A stretch of 64,000 nucleotides of DNA. Origin: Helicobacter suis. Lineage in GTDB: Bacteria; Campylobacterota; Campylobacteria; Campylobacterales; Helicobacteraceae. Below are positions 44,557-54,212 of the stretch, in pieces. The position numbers were made by a program, and so were the translations under genes. The notes beneath the pieces were generated by a model. It searched no databases. It was given only the letters and a program-made list of their open reading frames with translations, and was not told the origin of the DNA. The stretch covers positions 26,590 to 90,589 of the forward strand of contig NZ_CABIKG010000008.1 of the NCBI RefSeq assembly GCF_902196125.1. The letters run 5' to 3'. The first letter of the stretch is position 1; each line of letters begins with the position of its first letter.

Positions 44557-46200
44557 ATGAAAGATAGAGCCTTAACCAATGCTGTAGGCGCGCCTGTTGG
44601 CAATAATCAAGATTTACTCACCGCAGGCCCAAAAGGCCCTGCTCTGCTCCAAAACACTTGGTTTTTAGAAAAGCTTGCGCATTTTGATCGCGAACGCATT
44701 CCTGAGAGGGTGGTGCATGCCAAAGGAAGCGGGGCTTATGGAACACTCACCGTTACAAGCTCTGAAATCACAAAATATTCTAAAGCCAAACTTTTTAGTG
44801 AAGTGGGCAAAAAGACTCCCTGTTTTTTGCGCTTCTCCACTGTAGCCGGTGAAAAAGGTTCAGCAGATGCAGAGCGCGATCCTAGAGGTTTTGCGCTTAA
44901 GCTTTATACTGAGGAGGGTAATTGGGATATTGTGGGCAATAACACCCCCGTATTTTTTATTAGAGACCCGCTCAAGTTCCCCGATTTTATCCACACGCAA
45001 AAACGCCACCCACAAACTAATCTCAAGGACGCTACGATGGTGTGGGATTTTTTTAGTCTTATGCCAGAGAGTTTGCACCAAATTACGATTTTAATGAGCG
45101 ATAGAGGGATTCCTAAGAGTTATCGCCATATGAATGGTTATGGCAGCCACACCTTTAGCCTGATTAACAAGAAAGAAGAGCGCTTTTGGGTGAAATTGCA
45201 CTTTAAAACTTTACAAGGTATTAAAAATCTTAGCAGTGAGGAGGCAGCACGCATACGCATGCACGACATGGATTCTCACCAGCGCGATTTATTTAGAGCC
45301 ATTGAACAAAAAGATTACCCCAAATGGCGTTTTTGTATGCAGATCATGCCCAAGAAAGATGCTAAAGATTATAAATTCCACCCCTTTGATATTACCACTC
45401 GCGCCGTAAAGCCCCTAGCTTTAGCTAAGCGGATTAAGGCGTTTTTGTGTTATAATGTCCGCTATAGAGTTGGGGCATCAACTCTTGGAGTAGAGGTTGT
45501 AAGACCCGCCAGCGGGCAAGCCTTGATTATCCCAGAATCCCCTAGCTTTAGCTATGGGGAGTATGTCAATAAAGTGTGGAGTCATAAAGATTACCCTTTA
45601 ATGAAAGTGGGCATTTTAAAACTTAATAAAAACCCCCAAAATTATTTTGCCAAAGTAAAACAATCTACCTTTAACCCCGCTAATATTGTCCCCGGTATTG
45701 GTTATAGCCCTGATTACATGCTACAAGGGCGGCTCTTTACTTATAAGGATACCCAGCGCTACCGTTTAGGGATTGAGCATAGCCAATTACCTGTAAATGC
45801 TCCCCGTTGTCCTTTTGCTACTTCCTTTAAAGATGGCTTAATGCAAAGCGGGCACTATGCTATAGAGCGTAAGCCTAGCTCTTTGCCCGGTGGCTATAAA
45901 GAAGTTTCTCACGCACGCAAGAATAAATTAGATTTATCTAAACTTGAAGAGGAGTTTAGCGCCTATGCTTATGATTTTAGAGAATTAGACAATGATTATT
46001 ACACCCAAGCAAGCGATCTTTTTAATCTGATGTCTAAAGAGGAGCAGGAGCGTACTTGTCAAAATATCGTTGATTCTATGCAGGGCGTGCCTGAGCAAAT
46101 TATCAAGCGCCAATTAGAGCATTTTAATAAAGCCAATGCACACTATGGAGCACGGGTTAAAGAGTTATGGCAAATTAGAACTAATGCGACTCTGGTTTGA
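44557..46200 (+). CDS. katA: Catalase with an in-frame 58-residue mobile-element insertion
   Basis: Clade-3 monofunctional heme catalase, 547 residues as read. Catalytic and heme residues are intact: RVVHAKGSGAYG (distal His), NNTPVFFIRD (Asn) and RLFTYKDTQRYRLG (proximal Tyr). Between KFHPFDIT and KVWSHKDYPL, a stretch that is continuous in other catalases (HPFDVTKIW in H. pylori), there are 58 extra residues beginning TRAVKPLALAKRIKAFLC and ending PSFSYGEYVN. They are encoded by a TTAC/TCAA-bounded element at 45396-45569. Whether the enlarged protein folds is unknown. The last 17 bases overlap the next gene. Confidence 0.93.
   Translation: MKDRALTNAVGAPVGNNQDLLTAGPKGPALLQNTWFLEKLAHFDRERIPERVVHAKGSGAYGTLTVTSSEITKYSKAKLFSEVGKKTPCFLRFSTVAGEKGSADAERDPRGFALKLYTEEGNWDIVGNNTPVFFIRDPLKFPDFIHTQKRHPQTNLKDATMVWDFFSLMPESLHQITILMSDRGIPKSYRHMNGYGSHTFSLINKKEERFWVKLHFKTLQGIKNLSSEEAARIRMHDMDSHQRDLFRAIEQKDYPKWRFCMQIMPKKDAKDYKFHPFDITTRAVKPLALAKRIKAFLCYNVRYRVGASTLGVEVVRPASGQALIIPESPSFSYGEYVNKVWSHKDYPLMKVGILKLNKNPQNYFAKVKQSTFNPANIVPGIGYSPDYMLQGRLFTYKDTQRYRLGIEHSQLPVNAPRCPFATSFKDGLMQSGHYAIERKPSSLPGGYKEVSHARKNKLDLSKLEEEFSAYAYDFRELDNDYYTQASDLFNLMSKEEQERTCQNIVDSMQGVPEQIIKRQLEHFNKANAHYGARVKELWQIRTNATLV
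45396..45569 (+). mobile_element. 174-bp IS608-type miniature element inserted in frame in katA
   Basis: The element starts right after TTAC (45392-45395) and ends in TCAA (45566-45569), the target and end used by ISHp608-type elements. The left end has AAAGCCCCTAGCTTTAG. The right end has stem CCCCTAGC / GCTATGGGG with a TTTA loop and one extra T, like the bulged T of IS608 hairpins. The interior encodes YRVGASTLGVEVVRPASG, similar to the C-terminus of TnpB. Its length is 58 codons exactly, with no stop in the katA frame. Excision would rebuild ATT ACT AAA GTG, the normal D-I-T-K-V. Confidence 0.85.
45451..45456 (+). promoter_or_regulatory. TATAAT box carried by the element inside katA
   Basis: TGTGTTATAATGTCC lies near the left end of the insertion and matches a Helicobacter -10. 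It may be the old transposase promoter and could produce a transcript of the 3' part of katA and the downstream genes. Confidence 0.4.
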
Positions 46201-46402
46201 AAAACTCTTAAAAGAATACAAAACCCGCCTCTTTGTGATTTACTGGGTGCGCTGGATGATCTCAGCTTTGGTGATGATGCCTTTTATGTTGCTTTTTGAG
46301 TGGCTTCATGTCTCCCTTTGGCTTAATTTATTGCTAGGCCAAAGTATCGGCGCACTCATCTTTTTTAAGATAGATAAGTTTATTTTCCGCTCCAAAGACT
46401 AA
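46184..46402 (+). CDS. Small membrane protein downstream of katA
   Basis: A protein of 72 residues from ATG 46184, overlapping the end of katA by 17 bases. Two hydrophobic segments (FVIYWVRWMISALVMMPFML and WLNLLLGQSIGALIFF) sit between basic ends (EKLLKEYKTR, KIDKFIFRSKD). A frame extension to 46136 lies wholly in katA and is not supported. No function is recognised. Confidence 0.6.
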   Translation: MRLWFEKLLKEYKTRLFVIYWVRWMISALVMMPFMLLFEWLHVSLWLNLLLGQSIGALIFFKIDKFIFRSKD

Positions 46403-46437
46403 ATACCAAATATCAGATTGCCTAAGTAAAGTTAGGT

Positions 46438-46443
46438 TATACT
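46438..46443 (+). promoter_or_regulatory. Putative -10 box for typA
   Basis: TATACT about 37 bases before the typA ATG, in the only gap (77 bases) between the small membrane gene and typA. Confidence 0.5.
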
Positions 46444-46479
46444 GAGCCCTCCAAAATTTTTATTTTACTGAGGTTTTAG

Positions 46480-48279
46480 ATGCAAAAAATCAGAAACATC
46501 GCCGTTATTGCCCATGTTGATCATGGCAAAACCACTTTAGTAGATGGCTTACTCACCCAATCTGGGACTTTTAGCGCGCATGATAAGATCGATGAGCGCA
46601 TGATGGATAGCAATGATTTAGAAAAAGAACGCGGGATCACCATTTTGTCTAAAAATACCGCTATCCACTACAAAGACACCAAAATTAATATCATAGACAC
46701 CCCCGGGCATGCTGACTTTGGCGGGGAAGTGGAACGGGTGTTAAAAATGGTAGATGGCGTGTTGCTTTTAGTAGATGCGCAAGAGGGCGTAATGCCCCAA
46801 ACTAAATTTGTGGTTAAAAAAGCGCTAAGTTTTGGGATTTGCCCTATTGTGGTGGTGAATAAAATTGATAAAAGCGCAGCCCAGCCAGATAAAGTAGTGG
46901 ACGAAGTCTTTGATTTATTTGTGGCTATGGGAGCTAGCGATGATCAGTTAGATTTTCCCGTTGTGTACGCCGCCGCGCGCGATGGGTATGCTATCAAAGA
47001 TTTAAACGATGAGAGAAAAAATTTAGAACCCCTTTTTGAAACCATTATCTCCCATGTTAAAGCCCCTAGTGGCGCACCTAATGAGCCCTTACAAATGCAG
47101 ATTTTTACCCTAGATTATGATAATTATGTGGGCAAAATTGGCATCGCGCGGGTGTTTAATGGGCAGGTTAAAAAAGGGGATATGCTCTCTCTTTATAAAA
47201 GCGATGGGAGTAAGGAAAATGGCCGTATCACTAAATTAATTGGCTTTTTAGGCTTGGCTAGAATGGAGATCGAGCAGGCAGAAGCAGGCGATATTGTAGC
47301 CATTGCTGGCTTTAGCGCGATGGATGTAGGCGATAGTGTGGTTGATCCTAATAATCCTATGCCACTAGATCCTATGCACCTTGAAGAGCCTACTATGAGT
47401 GTGGTTTTTGCGATCAATGATTCTCCACTAGCCGGCACAGAGGGCAAACATGTAACCGCTAATAAACTTAAAGATCGTTTGTTTAAAGAGATGCAAACTA
47501 ATATCGCGATGAAGTGTGAGGAAATGGGCGAGGGCAAGTTTAAGGTGAGCGGACGCGGGGAATTACAGATCACCATTTTAGCTGAGAATTTGCGCCGCGA
47601 GGGTTTTGAATTTAGTATTTCTCGTCCTGAGGTCATTGTAAAAGTACAAGACGGGGTTAAATTAGAACCCTTTGAACATTTAGTGATAGACACCCCCCAA
47701 GATTTTAGCGGAGCAATCATTGAAAGATTAGGGCGACGCAAGGCTGAGATGAAGGCGATGCAACCTATGGACGCGGGCTATAGCCGTTTGGAGTTTGAAA
47801 TCCCAGCTAGAGGCTTAATTGGCTATAGAAGCGAGTTTTTAACCGATACAAAGGGCGAGGGGGTGATGAATCACTCTTTTTTAGAATTTAGACCTTTTAG
47901 TGGGAGTGTGGAATCGCGCAAGAACGGAGCACTTGTGAGTATGGAAAATGGCGATGCGACCGCCTTTTCTCTCTTTAATATCCAAGAGAGGGGTACACTT
48001 TTTATTAACCCGCAAACTAAGGTCTATGTGGGTATGGTTATTGGTGAGCATAGCCGCGATAACGATTTAGAGGTTAATCCTATTAAAGCCAAACATCTTA
48101 CTAACATGCGCGCTAGTGGGAGCGATGAGGTGATCAAACTCACCCCACCTAGAATTATGGCTTTAGAAAGGGCTTTAGAGTGGATTGAAGAGGACGAGCT
48201 TTTAGAGATCACCCCTATTAATTTGCGTATCCGTAAAAAGACACTAGATCCAACTGCACGCCGACGCATCAAGAAATAA
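46480..48279 (+). CDS. typA: Ribosome-associated GTPase TypA/BipA
   Basis: Translational GTPase of 599 residues. G1 is [17 protein letters not shown]2 RGITI, G3 DTPGHADF and G4 NKIDKSA. The C-terminal part contains the TypA-specific [18 protein letters not shown] and [12 protein letters not shown]. It helps ribosome assembly and stress adaptation. It is followed ten bases later by nrdA, so the two may be co-transcribed. Confidence 0.97.
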   Translation: MQKIRNIAVIAHVDHGKTTLVDGLLTQSGTFSAHDKIDERMMDSNDLEKERGITILSKNTAIHYKDTKINIIDTPGHADFGGEVERVLKMVDGVLLLVDAQEGVMPQTKFVVKKALSFGICPIVVVNKIDKSAAQPDKVVDEVFDLFVAMGASDDQLDFPVVYAAARDGYAIKDLNDERKNLEPLFETIISHVKAPSGAPNEPLQMQIFTLDYDNYVGKIGIARVFNGQVKKGDMLSLYKSDGSKENGRITKLIGFLGLARMEIEQAEAGDIVAIAGFSAMDVGDSVVDPNNPMPLDPMHLEEPTMSVVFAINDSPLAGTEGKHVTANKLKDRLFKEMQTNIAMKCEEMGEGKFKVSGRGELQITILAENLRREGFEFSISRPEVIVKVQDGVKLEPFEHLVIDTPQDFSGAIIERLGRRKAEMKAMQPMDAGYSRLEFEIPARGLIGYRSEFLTDTKGEGVMNHSFLEFRPFSGSVESRKNGALVSMENGDATAFSLFNIQERGTLFINPQTKVYVGMVIGEHSRDNDLEVNPIKAKHLTNMRASGSDEVIKLTPPRIMALERALEWIEEDELLEITPINLRIRKKTLDPTARRRIKK

Positions 48280-48289
48280 AGGTATTTTC

Positions 48290-50641
48290 ATGGAAATGAC
48301 AGCCACTAAGCGCAACGAGAGTAAAATTTTGCCAGAACAACAGATAGAACAAATCAAGCAAATTATCCACAAGGCTACAGAGGGTCTAACAGGTTTGAAT
48401 AAAGAAGAATTTGAAACAGCGGCTTTGCACTGCAACACCGAAAATCTCTTGACAAGTCTTATTAAAATGGCGGTGGATAGAATAGATGTAGATGCGCCTA
48501 ATTGGAGTTTTGTAGCAGCAAGGCTTTTTTTAGAGGATTTATACCAAAAGGTGAGTGGCTTTAGCGGGTATTTGCCTTTAAGGGTGTATTTGGAGTTAGG
48601 AGAGAGTAAGGGGCGTATTGTACGGGGGTTTAAAGAAAAATTTGATTTAGAATTATTAGATAGTGCTTTAAGACCTGAGCGTGATTGGCAATTTAATTAT
48701 CTAGGCATTAAAACGCTTTATGATCGCTATTTGCTTAAAGATGAATCTAACCACCCCATAGAATTACCCCAACATATGTTTATGGCTATTGCGATGTTTT
48801 TGGCCCAAAATGAAAGCGATTCTAATGCGCGCGCTTTAGAATTTTACGGGGTATTAAGCCGCTTTGAACTCATGTGTGCTACCCCCACTTTAGCCAATGC
48901 TAGAACCCCTAACCACCAGCTTAGTTCTTGTTACATTGGGAGTACCCCGGATAATATTGAGGGTATTTTTGATAGCTATAAAGACATGGCTTTACTCTCT
49001 AAATATGGCGGGGGTATTGGCTGGGATTTTAGCCAAGTGCGCTGTTTGGGCAGTTTTATTGATGGGCATAAAAGCGCAAGTGCGGGGGTGATTCCCTTTT
49101 TAAAAATTGCTAATGATGTGGCAGTAGCGGTGGATCAACTAGGTACGCGCAAAGGCGCAATTGCAGTGTATTTAGAAATCTGGCACATGGATATTTTAGA
49201 ATTTATTGATTTGCGCAAAAATAGCGGAGATGAGCGCCGCCGTGCCCACGATCTTTTCCCAGCTCTTTGGATCTGTGATTTGTTCATGCAAAGGGTGGAG
49301 GCAGATCGAGAGTGGACACTTTTTGATCCTTACAGATGTTCAGATTTAACAGAATGTTTTGGATCAGAGTTTGAGGCAAAATATTTAGCCTACGAGCAAG
49401 ATAGCCACATGGTTAAACAGCGTATAAAAGCGCGTGATTTGTGGAAAAAGATTCTCACAAACTACTTTGAAACGGGTCTACCTTTCTTAGGCTTTAAAGA
49501 TAATGCTAATCGCGCTAACCCTAATGGCCATGTTGGCATGATTCGCTCTTCTAATCTATGTACCGAGATTTATCAAAATACCAGCAGTAGCCATTATAAA
49601 ATGCAAATAGATTTTACAGATGGCAGTAAGGCTTTTTTTGAGGAATTAGAAAATGTGCATACAGATACCGGTATTATCAAAAGAGCCAATAAACTTAGTA
49701 GCAATGATTCTTTGGGGGGTAAAAAGATTTTTATGGCAAGTAAAGTGGCTCAGGAGGGAATGGTGGCTGTGTGTAATTTGGCAAGTTTAAATTTAAGTAA
49801 GGTTAATAGTAAACAGGATTTAGAACGGGTAGTACCTATTGCGGTGCGCATGCTAGATAATGTTATTGATCTAAATTTTTACCCCATTTCTAAGGCCAAA
49901 GAGACTAATTTAAAAAGCCGCGCCATTGGTTTAGGGATAATGGGCGAGGCGCAGATGTTAGCAGAGGCGCGCATTAAATGGGGTAGCGCTGAACATGTAA
50001 GTAAAATGGATACCTTGTTAGAAAAAATGAGTTATGAGGCTATTAAAGCAAGTAGCCAGCTAGCTACTCAGCGGGGGAGTTATGCCTATTTTGAGGGCTC
50101 AGCTTGGAGTCAGGGAATTTTTCCAATAGATCATATCAAGCAAGAAGTTAAAGAAATTAGCCCGCATAAACCCTGTTGTGATTGGAAAGGTCTTAAAAAG
50201 AAAGTTAAAGAGCAGGGGTTGAGAAATGGCTATTTAATGGCCATTGCGCCCACAAGTTCTATTTCTATTTTGGTAGGTACGACTCAAACCATCGAGCCTA
50301 TTTATCAGAAAAAGTGGCTAGAGGAGAATTTAAGCGGCTTAATTCCGGTTGTTGTACCCTCTTTGAGTGTAGAGACATGGAATTATTACACCTCCGCTTA
50401 TGATATTGATGCTAAGGACATGATCACCTTAGCAGCTGTGCGCCAAAAATGGATCGATCAAGGGCAAAGTCTAAATCTATTTTTGCGCCCTAAAAAGGCT
50501 AGTGGGAAACTCTTGCATGAAATCTATTATTTGGCTTGGAAACTAGGGCTTAAATCCACCTACTACCTACGCACCCAAAGCCCAGATTTAGAAATCCAAA
50601 ACATCTTAGATCGATCGATTGAGTGTTACCAGTGTCAGTAG
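48290..50641 (+). CDS. nrdA: Ribonucleoside-diphosphate reductase alpha subunit (class Ia)
   Basis: A protein of 783 residues. The redox Cys are in QLSSCYIGST and AVCNLASLN, and the catalytic NxCxE triad is in SSNLCTEIYQ. A C-terminal CYQCQ passes electrons to the active site. The signature PTSSISILVGTTQTIEPIY is present. The N-terminal ATP-cone region is short and weak, so allosteric activity control may be reduced. The nrdB partner is not in the window. ATG at 48290. Confidence 0.95.
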   Translation: MEMTATKRNESKILPEQQIEQIKQIIHKATEGLTGLNKEEFETAALHCNTENLLTSLIKMAVDRIDVDAPNWSFVAARLFLEDLYQKVSGFSGYLPLRVYLELGESKGRIVRGFKEKFDLELLDSALRPERDWQFNYLGIKTLYDRYLLKDESNHPIELPQHMFMAIAMFLAQNESDSNARALEFYGVLSRFELMCATPTLANARTPNHQLSSCYIGSTPDNIEGIFDSYKDMALLSKYGGGIGWDFSQVRCLGSFIDGHKSASAGVIPFLKIANDVAVAVDQLGTRKGAIAVYLEIWHMDILEFIDLRKNSGDERRRAHDLFPALWICDLFMQRVEADREWTLFDPYRCSDLTECFGSEFEAKYLAYEQDSHMVKQRIKARDLWKKILTNYFETGLPFLGFKDNANRANPNGHVGMIRSSNLCTEIYQNTSSSHYKMQIDFTDGSKAFFEELENVHTDTGIIKRANKLSSNDSLGGKKIFMASKVAQEGMVAVCNLASLNLSKVNSKQDLERVVPIAVRMLDNVIDLNFYPISKAKETNLKSRAIGLGIMGEAQMLAEARIKWGSAEHVSKMDTLLEKMSYEAIKASSQLATQRGSYAYFEGSAWSQGIFPIDHIKQEVKEISPHKPCCDWKGLKKKVKEQGLRNGYLMAIAPTSSISILVGTTQTIEPIYQKKWLEENLSGLIPVVVPSLSVETWNYYTSAYDIDAKDMITLAAVRQKWIDQGQSLNLFLRPKKASGKLLHEIYYLAWKLGLKSTYYLRTQSPDLEIQNILDRSIECYQCQ

Positions 50642-50708
50642 GATCAATCTAGCCTACTAGTTTTAAGGAGGGGTACATCTAAATTAAAATCACACCGCAA
50701 GGATATAG

Positions 50709-53054
50709 ATGTTTGAGGAAATTTTTAAGCATAGTTCACTAGACTTTTTTAAGCCAGATTTGATCACAGATTTAAAAAAAAGAGTAGAGCGGAGTAAAAA
50801 GAAGGGCTATATCACCTGCCTTGTACGGGATAAAGCGATTAAATTAACCCCTGAGGAAGTGGTACGCCAACTTTATCTAGCTAAACTCATAGAGGAGTAT
50901 CACTACCCTAAAGAGTGTATCCAGTTAGAATATCCCATTTATTTTGGCCGCGAAGTAAAAAGGGCTGATATTGTGGTGCTTGATCAAGAAAAAGCCCCAT
51001 ACATTGTAGTGGAGCTTAAAAAACCCAGAGAAAAAGAGGGGATAGCACAGCTAAAGAGCTATGCCCATGCTAGCGGAGTGCCCCTAGCGGTGTGGAATAA
51101 TGGAGAATATGAAATTATCTTGCATCGTAGAAACCCCAACCATTTTATCAATATCTCGCATTTGCCCCATTATAATCAAAGCCTAAAAGAAGTACTTAGC
51201 GAGCAGTTTAAATATGTGGATTTACTTAAAAAAGATGTTTTGAGTCAAGGGGGCTTAAATTTAAAATCGCGTATTCTTTTGATAGAAGATGAGGTGCTAG
51301 CTGGAGCAGGGGTTGATGCGTTTGAGGAGGTCTTTAAACTCATCTTTATTAAACTTTATGATGAACTTAACACTTATCGTAAAGATAAAAAACTAATCAA
51401 TGATTACAACAATGCCCTAGATTACAAAAATAAGGGTAGAGCAAATGAACTTTATAAAAAAATGCACAATTTAGAGTTTAGAAACTATGAGGGTATTGGC
51501 AATCAGGATTTTAAAGATCGTTTAGAACGCTTATTTACAGAATCTAAAGAGAAATGGCCGGGTATTTTTGCTAAAGATAGTAGCATCGCCCTAACCCCTA
51601 GCCATTTAGAAGTGTGTGTGAGTGTGTTACAAGAATGTAAGTTTTTTAACTCTAATTTAGAAGTGATTGATGAGGCCTTTGAATACTTGGTTAGCAAAGA
51701 TTATAAGGGCGAGAAGGGGCAATATTTCACTCCTCGTTATGTGATTGATATGTGTGTAAAAATGCTTAATCCTAAATCCCATGAGAGCATGATCGATCCA
51801 GCTGCTGGGAGTTGTGGGTTTCCTATCCACACAGCCTTTTATGTGTGGCGAGAAATCTATAACAATGCTAATTTAAATGAACATGAAATGCTTAGTGCAG
51901 AGGAGAAAAACCCGGAGGCGCTAGACTATGTCAAACGCAGGGTCTTTGCAATTGATTTTGATTCTAAAGCTGTACGCGTAGCCCGTGCACTCAATATTAT
52001 TGCCGGAGATGGGCATACCAATGTTTTTAAACTCAATGCTCTTGATTTTCCTAAGTACAATGATGCATACAAAGTAGATGATGTAAGCGAAGAATTTAAT
52101 AGAAATTTTAAGGATTTATTACAATACAGAAAAGACCCTAAATCTAAAGATTATCGGTATTTTAGTTTTGATATTGTCATGGCTAATCCTCCCTTTGCGG
52201 GCAATGTTAAAGAGTCCTATCTTAAAAATTATGAGCTCAGACATACTATTAATTTTGAAAAGACAGAAAGATCAGAAAATGCGCGGATTTTAAAAGACCC
52301 TAGCTTTGATGCCTGTTTAGAAGATCCCCAAGCACTTGTACAAACTAAAGAAGGGTATAAGAAGATCAAAATCAAAGAACAAAAAGAGGTGAGTCGCGAT
52401 GTGCTCTTTATTGAGCGCAACTTAGATTTGTTAAAGCCGGGTGGGCGCATGGCAATTGTACTCCCTCAAGGGCGCTTTAACAATGCTAGCGATCAATATA
52501 TCCGCGAATTTATCGCCCACCGTGCGCGCATTTTAGCAGTTGTAGGTTTGCACCCTAATGTATTTAAGCCCCATACAGGTACTAAAACTAGCGTACTATT
52601 CTTGCAAAAATGGGACGAGAAGTTATGCCCCTATCAAGAGGATTACAATATCTTTTTTGCCACCATGCAAGAGCCTAGTAAAGACACTTCGGGGGATAAA
52701 ATCTATGTTAAACAAGAACGCGTTAAAATCCAAATCACCCTAGATCACAAAATCACCACCCAAGAATTGAGCCTAGAGGATTTTTATACCAAATACCCTA
52801 GTTTAGAGGCGGCTAACTTTATAGAATTTGAGGGACGCAAAATCACAGATGAGGCTTATAAAAATCTCACAGAGAGTGAACAAAAACAAGCTTGTAACCA
52901 AAAAGCTACTTTATATACTATCCCTCTTTTAGATAAACATGGACATCTTATTGTCAAACACGATCTTTTTAGCCACGAGGGGCTCACAAAAGAAGGCATT
53001 GCTGAGGCCTTTATTGATTTTGCTAAGAGCGAGGGTTTGAGTTTTTGGCAATGA
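50709..53054 (+). CDS. Fused restriction nuclease / N6-adenine methylase (BcgI-A-like)
   Basis: A protein of 781 residues. The N-terminal about 150 residues form an HSDR-N-type PD-(D/E)xK nuclease: the site reads RADIVVLDQEKAPYIVVELK (Asp, then ExK). From about residue 330 comes a type I-like N6 methylase with GQYFTPRYVIDMCVKML, the SAM loop IDPAAGSCGFPIHT and catalytic MANPPFAG. Nuclease and methylase in one chain with separate specificity subunits downstream is the BcgI (type IIB/IIG) plan, not classical HsdR/M/S. No separate hsdR is in the window. AAGG precedes ATG 50709. Confidence 0.85.
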   Translation: MFEEIFKHSSLDFFKPDLITDLKKRVERSKKKGYITCLVRDKAIKLTPEEVVRQLYLAKLIEEYHYPKECIQLEYPIYFGREVKRADIVVLDQEKAPYIVVELKKPREKEGIAQLKSYAHASGVPLAVWNNGEYEIILHRRNPNHFINISHLPHYNQSLKEVLSEQFKYVDLLKKDVLSQGGLNLKSRILLIEDEVLAGAGVDAFEEVFKLIFIKLYDELNTYRKDKKLINDYNNALDYKNKGRANELYKKMHNLEFRNYEGIGNQDFKDRLERLFTESKEKWPGIFAKDSSIALTPSHLEVCVSVLQECKFFNSNLEVIDEAFEYLVSKDYKGEKGQYFTPRYVIDMCVKMLNPKSHESMIDPAAGSCGFPIHTAFYVWREIYNNANLNEHEMLSAEEKNPEALDYVKRRVFAIDFDSKAVRVARALNIIAGDGHTNVFKLNALDFPKYNDAYKVDDVSEEFNRNFKDLLQYRKDPKSKDYRYFSFDIVMANPPFAGNVKESYLKNYELRHTINFEKTERSENARILKDPSFDACLEDPQALVQTKEGYKKIKIKEQKEVSRDVLFIERNLDLLKPGGRMAIVLPQGRFNNASDQYIREFIAHRARILAVVGLHPNVFKPHTGTKTSVLFLQKWDEKLCPYQEDYNIFFATMQEPSKDTSGDKIYVKQERVKIQITLDHKITTQELSLEDFYTKYPSLEAANFIEFEGRKITDEAYKNLTESEQKQACNQKATLYTIPLLDKHGHLIVKHDLFSHEGLTKEGIAEAFIDFAKSEGLSFWQ

Positions 53055-54127
53055 TGGAAGGGTTTATCCCTAAAGAGCTACCCCCAAATTTTACCCCTGA
53101 TACGCGCATTTATACGCTATTAGTCCGAGCTTGCAGAGAATTAGGCGAACTTAATGGTGTGGCTAAAATTATCCCTAATCAGAACATCTTAATTAACTCT
53201 CTAGTCTTGCAAGAAGCCAAAGAATCTAGCGCCATTGAGAATATCATCACCACACATGACGAGTTATTTCTAGCCCAAATTGAACACAGCCAAATTACTA
53301 AGAATGCTAAAGAAGTGCAAAATTATGAGAAAGCCCTCAAAACCGGCTTTAATCTCATCAAGCAAGAAAAACTCTTACGCAACAAACACCTTTTAGAAAT
53401 CCATAAACAATTAGAGGGAAATGATGCGGGTTTTAGGGTTCAAAAAGGTACGATGCTTAAAAATCCAGCCACAGGCCAAATTAAACACATTCCGCCCCAA
53501 AATAAAGAGGATATTTTAAGACTAATGGGTAATTTGGAGCGCTATATTAATGAGGAAATGGATTCCTTAGACCCCCTTATTAGACTAGCCATTATCCATT
53601 ATCAGTTTGAGACAATCCACCCTTTTTACGATGGAAATGGCAGATGCGGGCGGATTTTAAATGTTTTGTATCTCACTTACAAGGGCTTATTAAATCTGCC
53701 CATTTTATATTTGAGTGCTTATATCATCAAACATAAGAATCGTTACTACCAACTTTTAGCACAGGTGAGCCAAAGCGGGGATTTTAGCAATTGGGTGGCT
53801 TACATGTTAGAAGGAATTATACAAAGCGCGCGGGCAACTATTCAAAGAGTTGAAAAAATTAAGCAGGGAATGCAGGTATATCAGCAAATTTTACAAAAAC
53901 GAGCGCCTAAGATTTATAGCAAAGATTTAGTAGAAATTTTATTTTCCTACCCTTACACAAAAATAGAGTTTTTAGAAAACCGCTTAAAAATCCACAGACA
54001 AACAGCCTCTTCCTATCTTAAAGAATGTGAAAACTTAAAAATACTCCGTAGTGTTAAAATGGGTAGAGATAAATATTTTATCAATAAAACTTTATTTAGA
54101 ATTTTATCTCAAGAACTGATATGTTGA
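53051..54127 (+). CDS. Fic-domain protein (AMP-transferase type) with C-terminal winged helix
   Basis: A protein of 358 residues. The Fic core is complete: HPFYDGNGRCGRIL (HPFx[D/E]GNGRxGR). An N-terminal Fic_N segment carries SSAIEN, the inhibitory helix (S/T)xxxE(G/N), so it is a self-inhibited class II Fic. The C-terminus (DLVEILFSYPYTKIEFLENR, IHRQTASSYLKECE) looks like a winged-helix DNA-binding domain. ATGA overlap with the methylase stop shows translational coupling. It probably AMPylates a protein target; the target and the link to restriction are unknown. Confidence 0.88.
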   Translation: MMEGFIPKELPPNFTPDTRIYTLLVRACRELGELNGVAKIIPNQNILINSLVLQEAKESSAIENIITTHDELFLAQIEHSQITKNAKEVQNYEKALKTGFNLIKQEKLLRNKHLLEIHKQLEGNDAGFRVQKGTMLKNPATGQIKHIPPQNKEDILRLMGNLERYINEEMDSLDPLIRLAIIHYQFETIHPFYDGNGRCGRILNVLYLTYKGLLNLPILYLSAYIIKHKNRYYQLLAQVSQSGDFSNWVAYMLEGIIQSARATIQRVEKIKQGMQVYQQILQKRAPKIYSKDLVEILFSYPYTKIEFLENRLKIHRQTASSYLKECENLKILRSVKMGRDKYFINKTLFRILSQELIC

Positions 54128-54191
54128 AATTTTTACATTTTTTCGACATATTTACAGAATGTGTCGAAAATTTGCACTTTTTTTAACATAT
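54120..54191 (+). promoter_or_regulatory. Repeated palindromic motif between fic and the specificity gene
   Basis: TTTTCGACA (54140-54148) pairs perfectly with TGTCGAAAA (54162-54170). An outer pair TATGTTGAAA (54120-54129) and TTTAACATA (54183-54191) encloses it. The whole can also be read as two tandem about 33-base units (54120-54151, 54158-54191), each a gapped palindrome. This looks like a double operator controlling the specificity gene; the Fic winged helix is a candidate binder. AAGGA precedes the ATG at 54213. Confidence 0.5.
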
Positions 54192-54212
54192 TGATCTAGT
54201 AAGGAAAACCCC

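Noticed and set aside
45396..45569. Intein or self-splicing intron as explanation for the katA insertion
   Set aside because: 58 residues are too short for an intein and lack its Cys/His-Asn ends; 174 bases are too short for a group I or II intron. The TTAC/TCAA bounds fit an IS608-type element.
53045..53050. TTG at 53045 as the start of the Fic gene
   Set aside because: ATG 53051, overlapping the methylase stop as ATGA, is the more usual coupled start.
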